From positions 6,168 to 70,167 of the forward strand of contig CALFRR010000046.1 in NCBI GenBank assembly GCA_937919435.1: 64,000 bases of DNA, in the 5' to 3' direction. Shown here one piece after another: positions 1 to 9,049 of the stretch; the stretch's first letter is position 1; each line of letters opens with the position of its first letter. Below the pieces are notes generated by a model. The model did not search any database and was not told where the DNA came from. It was given only the letters and a program-made list of their open reading frames with translations. Made by a program: the position numbers and the translations under genes. This DNA comes from an uncultured Alphaproteobacteria bacterium. Its GTDB lineage: Bacteria > Pseudomonadota > Alphaproteobacteria > Rhizobiales > Ancalomicrobiaceae.

Positions 1-49
1 CAGCGGGTCGGTTGACGCGGCGCACGACGGCCGAAGGAGTGAGGAAGGC

Positions 50-1390
50 ATGAAGAGCCTCGACGAGCGACAGGACGACGCCCCGGCGCCCGGACCTCGG
101 TGGGGGGTGCGGCCCTGGCGGGTCGGTCTCGTCGCCGCCGCGCTGGCGGCGGCGGCCGTCACCTGGCGCGACGTGCCCTGGCCGATCGCCGTCCTGTCGG
201 TCAGCGTGCTCATCGCCGTCGCCTGGAGCGGCCGCGACCGCGGTCCCGGTCGGACCGGCGCGATCGGCGAACCGCGCCGCCGCGGCCGCACGGTGTGGCC
301 CGATCTCGGCATGAAGACGGTGGTCGACGCGATCGACGCGCCCTGCCTGCTGGTCGACGGCCATGCCGCGGTGCGCCACGCCAACCGCGAGGCGGTGCAG
401 CGGTTCGGCGCGATCCGGCCCGGCGATCCGCTCTCCTTCCGGATCCGCATCACCGCCCTGCTCGACGCGGTCGACCGGGTGATCGGGCTGGCCCGGCCGG
501 AGACCGTCGAATGGCACGAGAAGATCCCGACCGAGCGCTGGCTCCTCGCCCACCTCTCGCCGATCCGCTTTCCGCCCGACCGCTCGGGCGACGATCAGAC
601 GCCGGACTTCGTCCTGATCCTGATCGAGGATCTGACCGAGCGGCGGCGGGTCGAGCGGATGCGGGCCGATTTCGTCGCCAATGCCAGCCACGAACTGCGC
701 ACGCCGCTCGCCGCCGTCACCGGCTTCATCGAGACCCTCCAGGGGCCCGCCCGCAACGACACCGCGGCCCGCGAGACGTTCCTGAAGGTGATGGCCGAAC
801 AGGCCGGGCGGATGAAGCGGCTGATCGACGATCTCCTGTCGCTGTCGCGCATCGAGATGCGGTCGCATCTGCGCCCCGAGGGCATCGTCGATCTCGCCGA
901 ACTGCTGCCCAACGTCTTCGATCTCGTCCGCCCCGCCGCCCGCGCCGCCGGCGTCGAACTCGAGCTGGTCGGGGCCGAGGTGCCGTGTCCGGTCACCGGC
1001 GATCGCGACGAACTCTCCCAGGTCTTCTGCAATCTGGTCGAGAACGCCGTCAAATACGGCGCCGACGGCGGGCGCGTGGTCGTCCGCCTGTCGTCGCCGG
1101 AAGAGGACGCACGACGGGTCACCGCGAGCGTACGCGACTTCGGCCGCGGCATCGATCCGGTCCATCTGCCGCGCCTCACAGAGCGCTTCTACCGCGCCCA
1201 CACAGAGAAGTCGGGCGAGAAGCGCGGCACCGGTCTCGGCCTCGCCATCGTCAAGCACATCGTCACCCGCCATGGCGGCCGGCTGAGCATCGACTCCGTC
1301 CCCGGCGAGGGCTCGACCTTCGCGGTCCGTCTGGATCGTCCGGCGCCGCCCCCGATTGCGGTCGAAAAGCCCGAGGAAACAGGTAATTGA
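50..1390 (+). CDS. phoR: Phosphate regulon sensor histidine kinase PhoR
   Basis: Membrane-bound sensor kinase that phosphorylates PhoB when phosphate is scarce. Two hydrophobic segments lie at about residues 24-38 and 43-60, a PAS-like region at about 85-195, then a HisKA domain with the phospho-accepting His at about 214 (NASHELRTPL). A HATPase_c domain follows, with N box (NLVENAVKYG), G1 (DFGRGI) and G2 (GTGLGLAIVKH). The 446-aa length is normal for PhoR. The ATG follows a GGAGTGAGGAAGG ribosome-binding region. phoU and phoB come next on the same strand, which supports the assignment. Confidence 0.93.
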   Translation: MKSLDERQDDAPAPGPRWGVRPWRVGLVAAALAAAAVTWRDVPWPIAVLSVSVLIAVAWSGRDRGPGRTGAIGEPRRRGRTVWPDLGMKTVVDAIDAPCLLVDGHAAVRHANREAVQRFGAIRPGDPLSFRIRITALLDAVDRVIGLARPETVEWHEKIPTERWLLAHLSPIRFPPDRSGDDQTPDFVLILIEDLTERRRVERMRADFVANASHELRTPLAAVTGFIETLQGPARNDTAARETFLKVMAEQAGRMKRLIDDLLSLSRIEMRSHLRPEGIVDLAELLPNVFDLVRPAARAAGVELELVGAEVPCPVTGDRDELSQVFCNLVENAVKYGADGGRVVVRLSSPEEDARRVTASVRDFGRGIDPVHLPRLTERFYRAHTEKSGEKRGTGLGLAIVKHIVTRHGGRLSIDSVPGEGSTFAVRLDRPAPPPIAVEKPEETGN

Positions 1391-1391
1391 A

Positions 1392-1420
1392 CCGTCACGA
1401 AACTGACGTGCGCATGTCAT
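1392..1420 (+). promoter_or_regulatory. Candidate Pho box (PhoB binding) upstream of phoU
   Basis: Three 7-bp units, CCGTCAC, CTGACGT and ATGTCAT, repeat with an 11-bp period (4-bp spacers GAAA and GCGC). Eleven-bp spacing of CTGTCAT-like half-sites is the known layout of PhoB operators. The site starts two bases after the phoR stop codon and lies about 90 bp before phoU, so it would serve an internal phosphate-responsive promoter for phoU-phoB. The middle unit matches the consensus poorly. Confidence 0.5.
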
Positions 1421-1508
1421 AGAACCATCGGGCCGGATCGGCGACCGATCCGCCCGCGCCGGGCGCCGCAGACCGTACTCAGGCCCGACGACAGGAGGAG
1501 CGCAATCC

Positions 1509-2225
1509 ATGACCGATCACATCGTCACCTCCTACGAGCAGGAGCTCAAGGGCCTCGCCGCCCAGATCGCCGAGATGGGCGGTCTCGCCGAGGGCCTGGT
1601 CGCCGATGCCGTCGCCGCCCTGGTGCGCGGCGACGTCGGCCTCGCCCAGAAGGTGATCCTCACCGACACCCGCCTCGACCGGCTGCAGCGCGCCGTCGAG
1701 GAGCAGGCGATCCGGGTGATCGCCCGCCGCCAGCCGATGGCGGTCGATCTGCGCGACATCTTCGGGGCGCTGCGCGTCTCCGGCGATCTTGAGCGGGTCG
1801 GCGATCTCGCCAAGAACATCGCCAAGCGGGTGGTCGCGATGGGCGGCAACGTCCTCCTGAAGCCGGTGGTGGTCGGTGTCGAGCATCTCGCCGACATCGC
1901 CCTCGAGCAGTTGAAGCACGTTCTCGACGCCTACACCGCCCGCAGCTCCGAAGAGGCGCGCGCGGTACGCGACCGCGACGACGAGATCGATGCGCTCTAC
2001 ACCTCGCTGTTCCGCGAGCTCCTCACCTACATGATGGAGGATCCGCGCAACATCACCTTCTGCACCCACCTCCTGTTCTGCGCCAAGAACGTCGAGCGGA
2101 TCGGCGACCACGCCACCAACATCGCCGAGACCGTCCACTTCGCGATCACCGGCGAACAGTTCGTCGAAGAGCGGCCGAAGAGCGACGGAACCAGCTCGGT
2201 GCCGACCACCGGGGTCGCCGGCTGA
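1509..2225 (+). CDS. phoU: Phosphate signalling protein PhoU
   Basis: Cytoplasmic all-helical regulator that links the Pst transporter to PhoR and keeps the Pho regulon off when phosphate is plentiful. The 238-aa protein has the two PhoU repeats: the first with LERVGDLAKNIAKR at about residues 96-109, the second with VERIGDHATNIAE at about 198-210. The ATG has an AGGAGG-like site upstream. It lies 17 bp before phoB. No pst genes lie between phoR and phoU here. Confidence 0.95.
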   Translation: MTDHIVTSYEQELKGLAAQIAEMGGLAEGLVADAVAALVRGDVGLAQKVILTDTRLDRLQRAVEEQAIRVIARRQPMAVDLRDIFGALRVSGDLERVGDLAKNIAKRVVAMGGNVLLKPVVVGVEHLADIALEQLKHVLDAYTARSSEEARAVRDRDDEIDALYTSLFRELLTYMMEDPRNITFCTHLLFCAKNVERIGDHATNIAETVHFAITGEQFVEERPKSDGTSSVPTTGVAG

Positions 2226-2241
2226 GGTCCGGAGGAGAGAC

Positions 2242-2949
2242 ATGGCGCGCGTGTTGATCGTCGAGGACGAGGAGGCGCTGAGCCTCCTCCTGCGCTACAA
2301 CCTGGAAGCCGAGGGCTACGAGGTCGAGGTCTGCGGCCGCGGCGACGAGGCCGACACCCGGCTGCGCGAGGCGCCGCCCGATCTCCTGGTGCTCGACTGG
2401 ATGCTGCCCGGGCTGTCCGGCATCGAACTCTGCCGGCGGCTCAGGACCCGGACCGAGACCGAGCGTCTGCCGATCATCATGTTGACCGCCCGTGGCGAGG
2501 AGAGCGAGCGCATCCGCGGCCTCACCACCGGTGCCGACGACTACGTGGTGAAGCCGTTTTCGACCCCCGAGCTGATGGCCCGGGTGCGCGCCATGCTGCG
2601 CCGCGCCCGGCCGGAGCTGGTGTCCAGCCTGCTCAGGGCCGGCGACCTCGAACTCGACCGCGAGACCCACCGGGTGCGTCGCGGCGGCCGCGAGATCCAT
2701 CTCGGCCCGACCGAGTTCCGTCTGCTCGAATATCTGATGCAGTCGCCCGGCCGCGTCTTCTCGCGCGAGCAACTGCTCGACGGCGTCTGGGGGATGGACG
2801 TCTACGTCGACGAGCGCACCGTCGACGTCCATGTCGGACGCCTGCGCAAGTCGATCAACCGTGGCCGCGATCGGGATCCGATCCGCACCGTGCGCGGCTC
2901 CGGCTACGCCTTCGACGACCAGTTCTCCGCCACCGTCGGCGCCGTCTGA
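2242..2949 (+). CDS. phoB: Phosphate regulon response regulator PhoB
   Basis: OmpR/PhoB-family transcription factor, 235 aa. The receiver domain has acidic pocket residues EDE near residue 8-10, phospho-acceptor Asp at about 52 (LVLDWMLPG) and conserved Lys in VVKPFS at about 104. A C-terminal winged-helix DNA-binding domain follows (about 130-228; VDVHVGRLRKSI). A GGAGGAGAG sequence precedes the ATG. A strong hairpin terminator lies just downstream, ending the phoR-phoU-phoB unit. Confidence 0.96.
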   Translation: MARVLIVEDEEALSLLLRYNLEAEGYEVEVCGRGDEADTRLREAPPDLLVLDWMLPGLSGIELCRRLRTRTETERLPIIMLTARGEESERIRGLTTGADDYVVKPFSTPELMARVRAMLRRARPELVSSLLRAGDLELDRETHRVRRGGREIHLGPTEFRLLEYLMQSPGRVFSREQLLDGVWGMDVYVDERTVDVHVGRLRKSINRGRDRDPIRTVRGSGYAFDDQFSATVGAV

Positions 2950-2974
2950 ACGAGATCGTCGACGTCGAGAAACA

Positions 2975-3011
2975 GATCGCCCCGCCGTCCGGTCCGGAAG
3001 GCGGGGCGATC
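2975..3011. terminator. Bidirectional intrinsic terminator between phoB and gcrA
   Basis: A perfect 12-bp stem (GATCGCCCCGCC / GGCGGGGCGATC) encloses a 13-nt loop in the 72-bp gap between convergent phoB and gcrA. TCGTTT follows on the plus side. The position fits a shared terminator. Confidence 0.75.
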
Positions 3012-3021
3012 TCGTTTCGCC

Positions 3022-3546
3022 TCAGGCCCGCATCGGGCGGCGATCCCGCCGTCGTTCCGAGGTGGGCTGATAGGCGATGCGGGCGTGATAGCCGCAGTAG
3101 GGAATGCCGACGTCGGAGCGACGGGCGCAGAAGTGGAAGTCTTCCGCGCTCGGGTCGCCGACCGGCCACTTGCAGGTCTGCTCGTTGAGCTGGAGGACGT
3201 TGGCGTTGGCGATCAGCGGCTCTTCGGAGAGCGAATAGACCGACGGCTGGGCGGCGGGCTGCGGCCGGGCCGCCGGCACCGCTTCCGCCTTCATCGCCAG
3301 ATTGCCGACGCTGATGCCCGATACCGGCCGTGCCGTCGAGGTCGCCGGCCGGGTGGTCGGTTTCTTCTGGCGTGGCGTCTGGGCCTGCGGGGCCTTGGCG
3401 CGGCCGGACAGTCCGAGCCGGTGCACCTTGCCGATCACCGCGTTTCGGGTCACGCCGCCGAGCTCGCCGGCGATCTGACTGGCACTCAGCCCGTCGCCCC
3501 AGAGCTTCTTCAGCAGATCGACCCGATCGTCGGTCCAGGAGATCAT
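3022..3546 (-). CDS. gcrA: Cell cycle regulator GcrA
   Basis: GcrA is an alphaproteobacterial transcription regulator that works with sigma-70 and prefers methylated GANTC promoters. The 174-aa protein begins MISWTDDRVDLLKKLWGDG followed by SASQIAGELG and RNAVIGKVHRLGLSGR, the conserved N-terminal HTH of the family. A Pro/Ala-rich linker follows, then a C-terminal Cys-containing domain (CKWPVGDP, FHFCAR, PYCGYH). The start at 3546 was chosen because MISW is the conserved N-terminus; an upstream extension has no family similarity. Several GANTC sites lie in its promoter region. Confidence 0.95.
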   Translation of the reverse strand: MISWTDDRVDLLKKLWGDGLSASQIAGELGGVTRNAVIGKVHRLGLSGRAKAPQAQTPRQKKPTTRPATSTARPVSGISVGNLAMKAEAVPAARPQPAAQPSVYSLSEEPLIANANVLQLNEQTCKWPVGDPSAEDFHFCARRSDVGIPYCGYHARIAYQPTSERRRDRRPMRA

Positions 3547-4066
3547 TTCTTCTCTCACGGTCTTGGCCTCGCGTCGGTGCCGTGCGAATCCTCCCCCGCC
3601 CGGAGGAATCCTCCGGTTCCGCCCTTCGGGCGAGCCGCACATGGCTGCAGGGAAACTCGAGACTGGAAGGTTCGCCGCACGAGATGTCGTGTTCAACGAC
3701 CCGGAAATTACACTATCGGTAGACTCGCGGGCAACCCGCGGCGGACTCGTTTCGGTGGACGGCGGATCGTTATCCCCAAGCGTGAGTCCCGGGTGCAACA
3801 CTCTCCACGGGGCACCTTCGTAGTGTTTCTAAGTCTCCGTTGCGTCACTTCGTCCACCCCGGCGGTTCCCGGGGAAATTCCCGTTGAAATGTTGACCTCC
3901 GTCGCGCGCGCGAGCATTATGCCGGCCGTTGCGAGTGCCGCCGCCGAGGCGGCATTGTTCGTTTCTGACCGCTTTCTTCGGAGGTCGGTCGTTCGGCCGA
4001 AGGCCCTCGCCCCTGAGGAAAGTCCGGCGGGCGCATCTGCCGCCGCGGTCGACGAGGAGTGGTGAA
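3547..4066. promoter_or_regulatory. Divergent gcrA / argD regulatory region with GANTC cluster
   Basis: This 520-bp stretch has no credible gene. It holds five GANTC motifs within 203 bp (3586-3590, 3606-3610, 3722-3726, 3744-3748, 3784-3788), a DnaA-box-like TTATCCCCA at 3770-3778 and a small CGCGGG/CCCGCG hairpin at about 3726-3740. The argD ribosome-binding site (GACGAGGAG) is at its right end. GANTC is the CcrM methylation site and GcrA acts on methylated GANTC promoters, so the cluster may link gcrA expression to replication. This is inference. Confidence 0.5.
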
Positions 4067-5272
4067 ATGTCGGAAAGTGCGCTCTACCCGTCCTTCGCTC
4101 GGGCCGGTCTCGCCTTCGAACGAGGCGACGGCGTCTGGCTGACGACGGCGGCGGGTGAGCGATATCTCGACATGATGGCCGGCATCGCGGTCTGCGCGCT
4201 CGGCCACTCGCACCCCCATCTGGTCGAAGCGATCAAGGCTCAGGCCGAGAAGCTCTGGCACGTCTCCAATCTCTACGAGATCCCGGAGCAGGAGGCGCTC
4301 GCCAGGCGGCTGACCGAGGCGACCTTCGCCGACCGCGTGTTCTTCGGCAATTCCGGCGCCGAGGCGCTCGAATGCGCGATCAAGACGGCACGCCGCTTCC
4401 ATTTCGCCGCCGGCCACCCGGAGCGCTATCGGATCGTCACCTTCGAGGGAGCCTTCCACGGCCGCACCCTGGCGACGCTCGCCGCCGGCGGTCAGAAGAA
4501 GTACCTCGAAGGTTTCGGCCCCAAGGTCGACGGTTTCGATCAGGTCCCGTTCGGTGACGAGGCGGCGCTGCGCGCCGTGATCGGTCCGGAGACCGCGGCG
4601 ATCCTGATCGAGCCGATCCAGGGCGAGGGCGGGGTGCGTCCGGTGCCGCGCGCCTTCCTGACCATGCTGCGCGAGATCTGCGACGAGCACGGCCTGTTGC
4701 TGGTGTTCGACGAAGTCCAGTGCGGGCTCGGCCGGACCGGCCATCTCTACGCCCATCAGGGGCTCGGGGTCGAACCCGACATTCTCGCTTCGGCCAAGGG
4801 CATCGGCGGCGGCTTCCCGCTCGGCGCCTGCCTGGCCACCGAGCGTGCCGCGGCGGGCATGACCCCCGGCACCCACGGCACCACCTACGGCGGCAATCTG
4901 CTCGCCATGGCCGCCGGCAACGCCGTCCTCGACGTGGTGCTGGCGCCGGGCTTCCTGGAAGGGGTGCGCGAACGCGGCCTCCGTCTCAAGCAGAAGCTCG
5001 CCGCGGTCGTCGACCTGCATCCCTCGATCTTCGAGGAGGTGCGCGGCGAGGGCCTGCTTCTCGGCCTGAAGTGCCGGGTTCCGGCCGGCGACGTGGTCGC
5101 CGCCGGACGAGACCACAAGGTGCTGACGATCGGTGCCGGCGACAACGTGGTCCGCATCATTCCGGCTCTGATCGTGAGCGAGGAAGAGATCGAAGAAGCC
5201 GTGGCGCGCATCGAAGCCGCCGCGCGGGATCTCGAGGCCGCGAAGGGCGGCGACAAGGGAGCAGCAGCGTGA
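4067..5272 (+). CDS. argD: Acetylornithine aminotransferase ArgD
   Basis: Class-III PLP aminotransferase that makes N-acetylornithine in arginine biosynthesis. The 401-aa protein begins SALYPSFARAGLAFERGDG and carries GNSGAEALECAIKTARR (PLP phosphate binding), VTFEGAFHGRTLATLAA and FDEVQCGLGRTG. The Schiff-base Lys is at about residue 244 (ASAKGIGGGFPLG). The ATG at 4067 has GAGGAGTGGTGAA upstream; a longer frame extends to 3929 but is not conserved-looking. It overlaps argF by GTGA, so the two are translationally coupled. Confidence 0.94.
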   Translation: MSESALYPSFARAGLAFERGDGVWLTTAAGERYLDMMAGIAVCALGHSHPHLVEAIKAQAEKLWHVSNLYEIPEQEALARRLTEATFADRVFFGNSGAEALECAIKTARRFHFAAGHPERYRIVTFEGAFHGRTLATLAAGGQKKYLEGFGPKVDGFDQVPFGDEAALRAVIGPETAAILIEPIQGEGGVRPVPRAFLTMLREICDEHGLLLVFDEVQCGLGRTGHLYAHQGLGVEPDILASAKGIGGGFPLGACLATERAAAGMTPGTHGTTYGGNLLAMAAGNAVLDVVLAPGFLEGVRERGLRLKQKLAAVVDLHPSIFEEVRGEGLLLGLKCRVPAGDVVAAGRDHKVLTIGAGDNVVRIIPALIVSEEEIEEAVARIEAAARDLEAAKGGDKGAAA

Positions 5273-6204
5273 CTCTCGCCGATGGGAAGCGTCATTTTCT
5301 CGACCTGACCGACGTCACCAAAGCCGATCTCCGGGGCATCCTGGACGAGGCGGTACGGCTCAAGAAGCAGCGACGCGGCGCCCACCGGGGCGAAGGTCCG
5401 CTCGCCGGCAAGGTGCTGGCGATGATCTTCGAGCGCGTCTCGACCCGTACCCGCGTCTCCTTCGACGTCGGCATGCGCGAGCTCGGCGGCGAGACGATCA
5501 TGCTGACCGGCGACGAGATGCAGCTCGGCCGCGGCGAGACCATCGCCGACACCGCCCGGGTGCTGTCGCGTTACGTCGATGCGATCATGATCCGCATCCT
5601 CGACCACGCGGCGCTCACCGAGCTGGCCGAGTACGCCACCGTTCCGGTGATCAACGGTCTGACCAAGCTGTCGCATCCCTGCCAGCTGATGGCCGACGTG
5701 ATGACCTTCGAGGAGCATCGCGGGCCGATCGCCGGCAAGACCGTGGCCTGGGTCGGCGACACCAACAACGTGCTCGCCTCCTGGATCCATGCGGCGGCGC
5801 AGTTCGACTTCAATCTGCGCATCGCCACCCCGCCGGAACTGGCGCCGAAGATGGATCTGGTCGCCTGGGCCCGCCGTCACGGTGCCTCGGTCCACCTGAC
5901 CGCGGACGCCTACGAGGCGGTCGAGGGCGCCGACTGCGTCACCACCGACACCTGGGTGTCGCTCGGTGACGACGAGAGCGAGCGCCGCCACAATCTGCTG
6001 AAGCCGTTCCAGGTCGACCGACGCCTGATGGCGGCGGCCAAGCCGGACGCGGTGTTCATGCACTGCCTTCCCGCCCATCGCGAGGAGGAGGTGACCACCG
6101 AGGTCATCGACGGACCGCAGTCGATCATCTTCGACGAGGCCGAGAACCGCCTGCACGCGCAGAAGGGCGTGCTCGCCTGGTGCCTGGGCGCGGTCGGCCG
6201 CTGA
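5269..6204 (+). CDS. argF: Ornithine carbamoyltransferase ArgF
   Basis: Forms citrulline from ornithine and carbamoyl phosphate, the step after ArgD and ArgJ/ArgE. The 311-aa protein has the carbamoyl-phosphate motif FERVSTRTRVSF, HPCQLMADVMT and the ornithine-loop motif HCLPAHR near the C-terminus. The GTG start overlaps the argD stop codon (GTGA), a layout common for argDF in alphaproteobacteria. Confidence 0.95.
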   Translation: MTLADGKRHFLDLTDVTKADLRGILDEAVRLKKQRRGAHRGEGPLAGKVLAMIFERVSTRTRVSFDVGMRELGGETIMLTGDEMQLGRGETIADTARVLSRYVDAIMIRILDHAALTELAEYATVPVINGLTKLSHPCQLMADVMTFEEHRGPIAGKTVAWVGDTNNVLASWIHAAAQFDFNLRIATPPELAPKMDLVAWARRHGASVHLTADAYEAVEGADCVTTDTWVSLGDDESERRHNLLKPFQVDRRLMAAAKPDAVFMHCLPAHREEEVTTEVIDGPQSIIFDEAENRLHAQKGVLAWCLGAVGR

Positions 6205-6369
6205 GCCACGGACCCGCCCCTGGTATCGGGGGGACCATCACCCCATATGGGGAACTTCGCCGCGAGCTTCGCGCCCTCTTCCGGACGACCCGGGGGAGGG
6301 CGCGAGACCGTCGGGGGCCGCACCGGCGCCCGTGGCCTCCGGCCTCCCCGTCATCTCCGGATCCGACCC

Positions 6370-7356
6370 ATGCCCACGATCAGTGCTCCCGTCTCGGCGA
6401 CCCCCGACACCGTCCTGCCCTTCGCCGTCGAAGCGCTCGATCTGCGCGGCCGCACCGTTCGTCTGGGGCCGGCGCTCGACGCGATCCTCGCCCGCCACGA
6501 TTATCCCGAGCCGGTCGCCCGCCTGCTGGCCGAGGCCACGGCACTGACCGCGCTGCTCGGCACCGCGCTGAAGTTCGAAGGCCGCTTCGTCGTCCAGACC
6601 CGCACCGACGGGCCGGTGTCGATGCTGGTGGTCGACTTCCGCACCCCCGACGGGCTGCGTGCCTACGCCCGTTTCGACGCCGAGGCGGTCGCCGCCGCGG
6701 TCGCCGACGGCCGTGCGGCCCCGGCCGATCTGCTCGGCAGCGGCCATCTGGCGATGACCGTCGACCAGGGCGGCGACATGCGCCCCTATCAGGGCGTCGT
6801 CGCCCTCGACGGCATCGGGCTCGAGGAAGTGGCGCACGTCTGGTTCGGCCAGTCCGAGCAGATCCCCACCCGGGTCCGGCTGGCGGTCGCCGAGGAGCTG
6901 ACCCGCGGCGCCGACGGGGCGATGGTCCGTGCCTGGCGGGCGGGCGGTCTGCTCGCCCAGTTCCTGCCGGAGAGCGAGGACCGTCGTCGCGTCCGCGATC
7001 TCGCGCCCGGCGATCTGCCGGAGGGCGCCGAGGCGCCGGTCCACGTCGACGACGACGCCTGGGCCGAGGCCGAGGCGCTGATCGCGACGATCGCCGACGT
7101 CGAGTTGACCGATCCGGAGCTCTCCTCCGAGCGGTTGCTGTGGCGGCTGTTCAACGAGCGCGGGGTGCGGGTCTTCGACACCCAGCCGCTGGTCGAGCGC
7201 TGCCGCTGCTCGCGCGAGCGGGTCGGGGCGATGCTGGCGAGCTTCACCGCCGAGGAGGTCGCCGACATGACCGTCGACGGCGCCATCGAGGTGACCTGCG
7301 AGTTCTGCTCGACGCACTACCGCTTCGACCCCGCCGAGGTCCGTCCGGCGGAGTGA
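6370..7356 (+). CDS. hslO: Hsp33 family redox chaperone HslO
   Basis: Redox-activated holdase. The C-terminus carries the four zinc-binding cysteines as C-x-C (CRCSRE) and C-x2-C (CEFC), the Hsp33 signature; the N-terminal substrate-binding domain contains the FEGRFVVQTRTDGPVSMLVV-type core. The 328-aa length is usual. The ATG at 6370 (MPTISAP) was preferred to an upstream start at 6247, which would add 41 low-complexity residues. Confidence 0.92.
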   Translation: MPTISAPVSATPDTVLPFAVEALDLRGRTVRLGPALDAILARHDYPEPVARLLAEATALTALLGTALKFEGRFVVQTRTDGPVSMLVVDFRTPDGLRAYARFDAEAVAAAVADGRAAPADLLGSGHLAMTVDQGGDMRPYQGVVALDGIGLEEVAHVWFGQSEQIPTRVRLAVAEELTRGADGAMVRAWRAGGLLAQFLPESEDRRRVRDLAPGDLPEGAEAPVHVDDDAWAEAEALIATIADVELTDPELSSERLLWRLFNERGVRVFDTQPLVERCRCSRERVGAMLASFTAEEVADMTVDGAIEVTCEFCSTHYRFDPAEVRPAE

Positions 7357-7444
7357 CGCCGCGACGCGAACGGAACACGGCCGTCCGGTCTCCCGGGCGG
7401 CCGCTCCGTCGTCTTCGTCCGAGATCGGACCCGCGGTCCGTGCC

Positions 7445-8098
7445 TCAGGCCTTGAGCCCGAGCGCGAAGGCGGAGAGAACCGCCGCGGCGTGGGCGATGT
7501 TGCTCTTCAGCGTCGCCGCCGAGGCACCGCGCGGGCCGAAGTCGTGGCTGCCGTCCTCGATCCACTCGAGCCGCACCTTCTCGCCGACCGCCAGGCTCTC
7601 CACCTCCGCCCGATTGCCGAACTCGTCGCGCTCGCCCTGCAGCACCAGCGTCGGCAGCAGGATCCCCTGGAGCGGGGCGAGCCGGATCTCCTCCGGCCGG
7701 CCGATCCCGTGGAACGGATAGCCCAGGCAGGCGACCCCGGCGACCTCGCCCGGCAGCGCCCGGTTGGCGGTCATCGCCGCCACCCGGCCGCCCATCGACT
7801 TGCCGCCGACGACGATCGGCCCGACCCGTTCGGGCGCCGCGATCGTCGCCGCGATCGCCGTCTCGAACTCGCCGATCAGCGTCTCCGCCTTCGGCGGCGG
7901 CCGCTTCTTGCCGGTCGTCCGGCGCCCCGCCATGTAGGCGAACTCGAACCGGGCGACGGCGAGACCGTGGCCGGCGAGCGCCTCGGCGATCCGGTTCATG
8001 AAGCTCGAATCCATCGGCCCGCCGGCACCATGGGCGAGGAGCACGGTCGCACCGGCGTCGGGTGGCGAGGAGGGAAGAGTCCACAGGAGATCTGTCAT
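7445..8098 (-). CDS. Alpha/beta hydrolase, KANL3/Tex30-like family
   Basis: Small (217 aa) cytoplasmic alpha/beta hydrolase of unknown substrate. The nucleophile elbow GKSMG puts Ser at about 101; Asp at about 158 (GERDEFG) and His at about 185 (DGSHDF) complete the triad. LAHGAGGPMDS provides the oxyanion-hole region. The sequence resembles the dienelactone-hydrolase/KANL3-Tex30-like group. It is convergent with hslO across an 88-bp gap that contains a GC-rich hairpin. The next gene upstream on this strand is a solute-binding protein. Confidence 0.8.
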   Translation of the reverse strand: MTDLLWTLPSSPPDAGATVLLAHGAGGPMDSSFMNRIAEALAGHGLAVARFEFAYMAGRRTTGKKRPPPKAETLIGEFETAIAATIAAPERVGPIVVGGKSMGGRVAAMTANRALPGEVAGVACLGYPFHGIGRPEEIRLAPLQGILLPTLVLQGERDEFGNRAEVESLAVGEKVRLEWIEDGSHDFGPRGASAATLKSNIAHAAAVLSAFALGLKA

Positions 8099-8128
8099 GT
8101 CGGATCCGAAACGAGTTGGCGGGCCGGC

Positions 8129-9049
8129 TCAGTAGTAGCCGCGCGGGAACCAGCGTTGATAGAGCTCGGTCAGACGGCCGTCTTCGCCGAGCTTCTGCAG
8201 CGCATAGTCGAGGTTCTGTTTCAGGCGCCGGTTGCCCTTGCCGACGGCGATCCGGAGGCCCTCGCCGAACACGCTCGCCTCGGCGAAGGGACCGCCGTGG
8301 AATTCGCAGCAGCCGCGTCCGGCACTGCCGCCGAGCCAGAACGACAGCGACAGGGCATCGCCGAAATGCGCCTCCACCCGCCCGTCGCGCAGCGCGTCGC
8401 GGGCCGAGGTCTCGTCCGGATAGGCGGCGACCCGGACCTTCGGAAAGGCGGCGATCACATAGGCTTCGTGGGCGGAGCCGGAGACCACCGAGACCCAGCG
8501 CCCGGCGAGCCCTTCCGGGGTCGGGGCCGGCAGACCGCCGGCGGGCGCACCGGTGCGCACCACGAAGCGGCCCGGGGTGGTCAGATAGGCGTCGCTGGTG
8601 TCGAGCTTCGCCCTGAGATCGCCGCGCACCTCGAGCCCGGCGATGATCGCGTCGCCGCGCCGGTCGCCGAGGGCGGCGACCAGATCGCCGAACGGCCGCA
8701 TCTGGATGGTGCAGGTCGCCTCCAGCACCTCGCACACCAGCCGGGCGAGGTCGACGTCGTAGCCGATCAGCCGACCGCCCTCGTCGAGGAAGTTGAACGG
8801 CGGAAAGTCGCCGGAGGTCAGGAAGCGGATCGAACCGACCTCGGTGGTCGGTTTCTGCGGCCGGTTCTTGCGGTCCCAGAACATCGGCGGACCGCCGGCC
8901 GTCTCTCCCGCCGGGTTCGCCGTGACCGTCGGCGCCGCTTCGGCGGCGCCCGCCGGGCCGGCGAAGGCGGCCGTGCCCGCCGCCAGGACCACCAGAAGCA
9001 GCAGGCATGCGGCTTTGCACGAGACAGTGACGGTGGAAGGTGCGAACAT
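8129..9049 (-). CDS. Periplasmic amino-acid-type solute-binding protein (SBP family 3)
   Basis: Export signal at about residues 1-36 (hydrophobic core LLLLVVLAAGTAAFA). A bacterial extracellular solute-binding family 3 domain follows: RFLTSGDFPPFNFLDE near its start, then GYDVDLARLVCEVL and RWVSVVSGSAHEAY. The protein (306 aa) ends LYQRWFPRGYY, typical of the family. No permease or ATPase gene is adjacent, so it is an orphan and may be a sensor or part of a transporter elsewhere. The start was chosen at the ATG opening the signal peptide. Confidence 0.85.
   Translation of the reverse strand: MFAPSTVTVSCKAACLLLLVVLAAGTAAFAGPAGAAEAAPTVTANPAGETAGGPPMFWDRKNRPQKPTTEVGSIRFLTSGDFPPFNFLDEGGRLIGYDVDLARLVCEVLEATCTIQMRPFGDLVAALGDRRGDAIIAGLEVRGDLRAKLDTSDAYLTTPGRFVVRTGAPAGGLPAPTPEGLAGRWVSVVSGSAHEAYVIAAFPKVRVAAYPDETSARDALRDGRVEAHFGDALSLSFWLGGSAGRGCCEFHGGPFAEASVFGEGLRIAVGKGNRRLKQNLDYALQKLGEDGRLTELYQRWFPRGYY

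Noticed and set aside
2855..3640. 261-codon minus-strand open frame around gcrA
   Set aside because: Overlaps phoB and gcrA in the wrong frame; Arg-rich without family patterns; the gcrA frame has the diagnostic MISW start.
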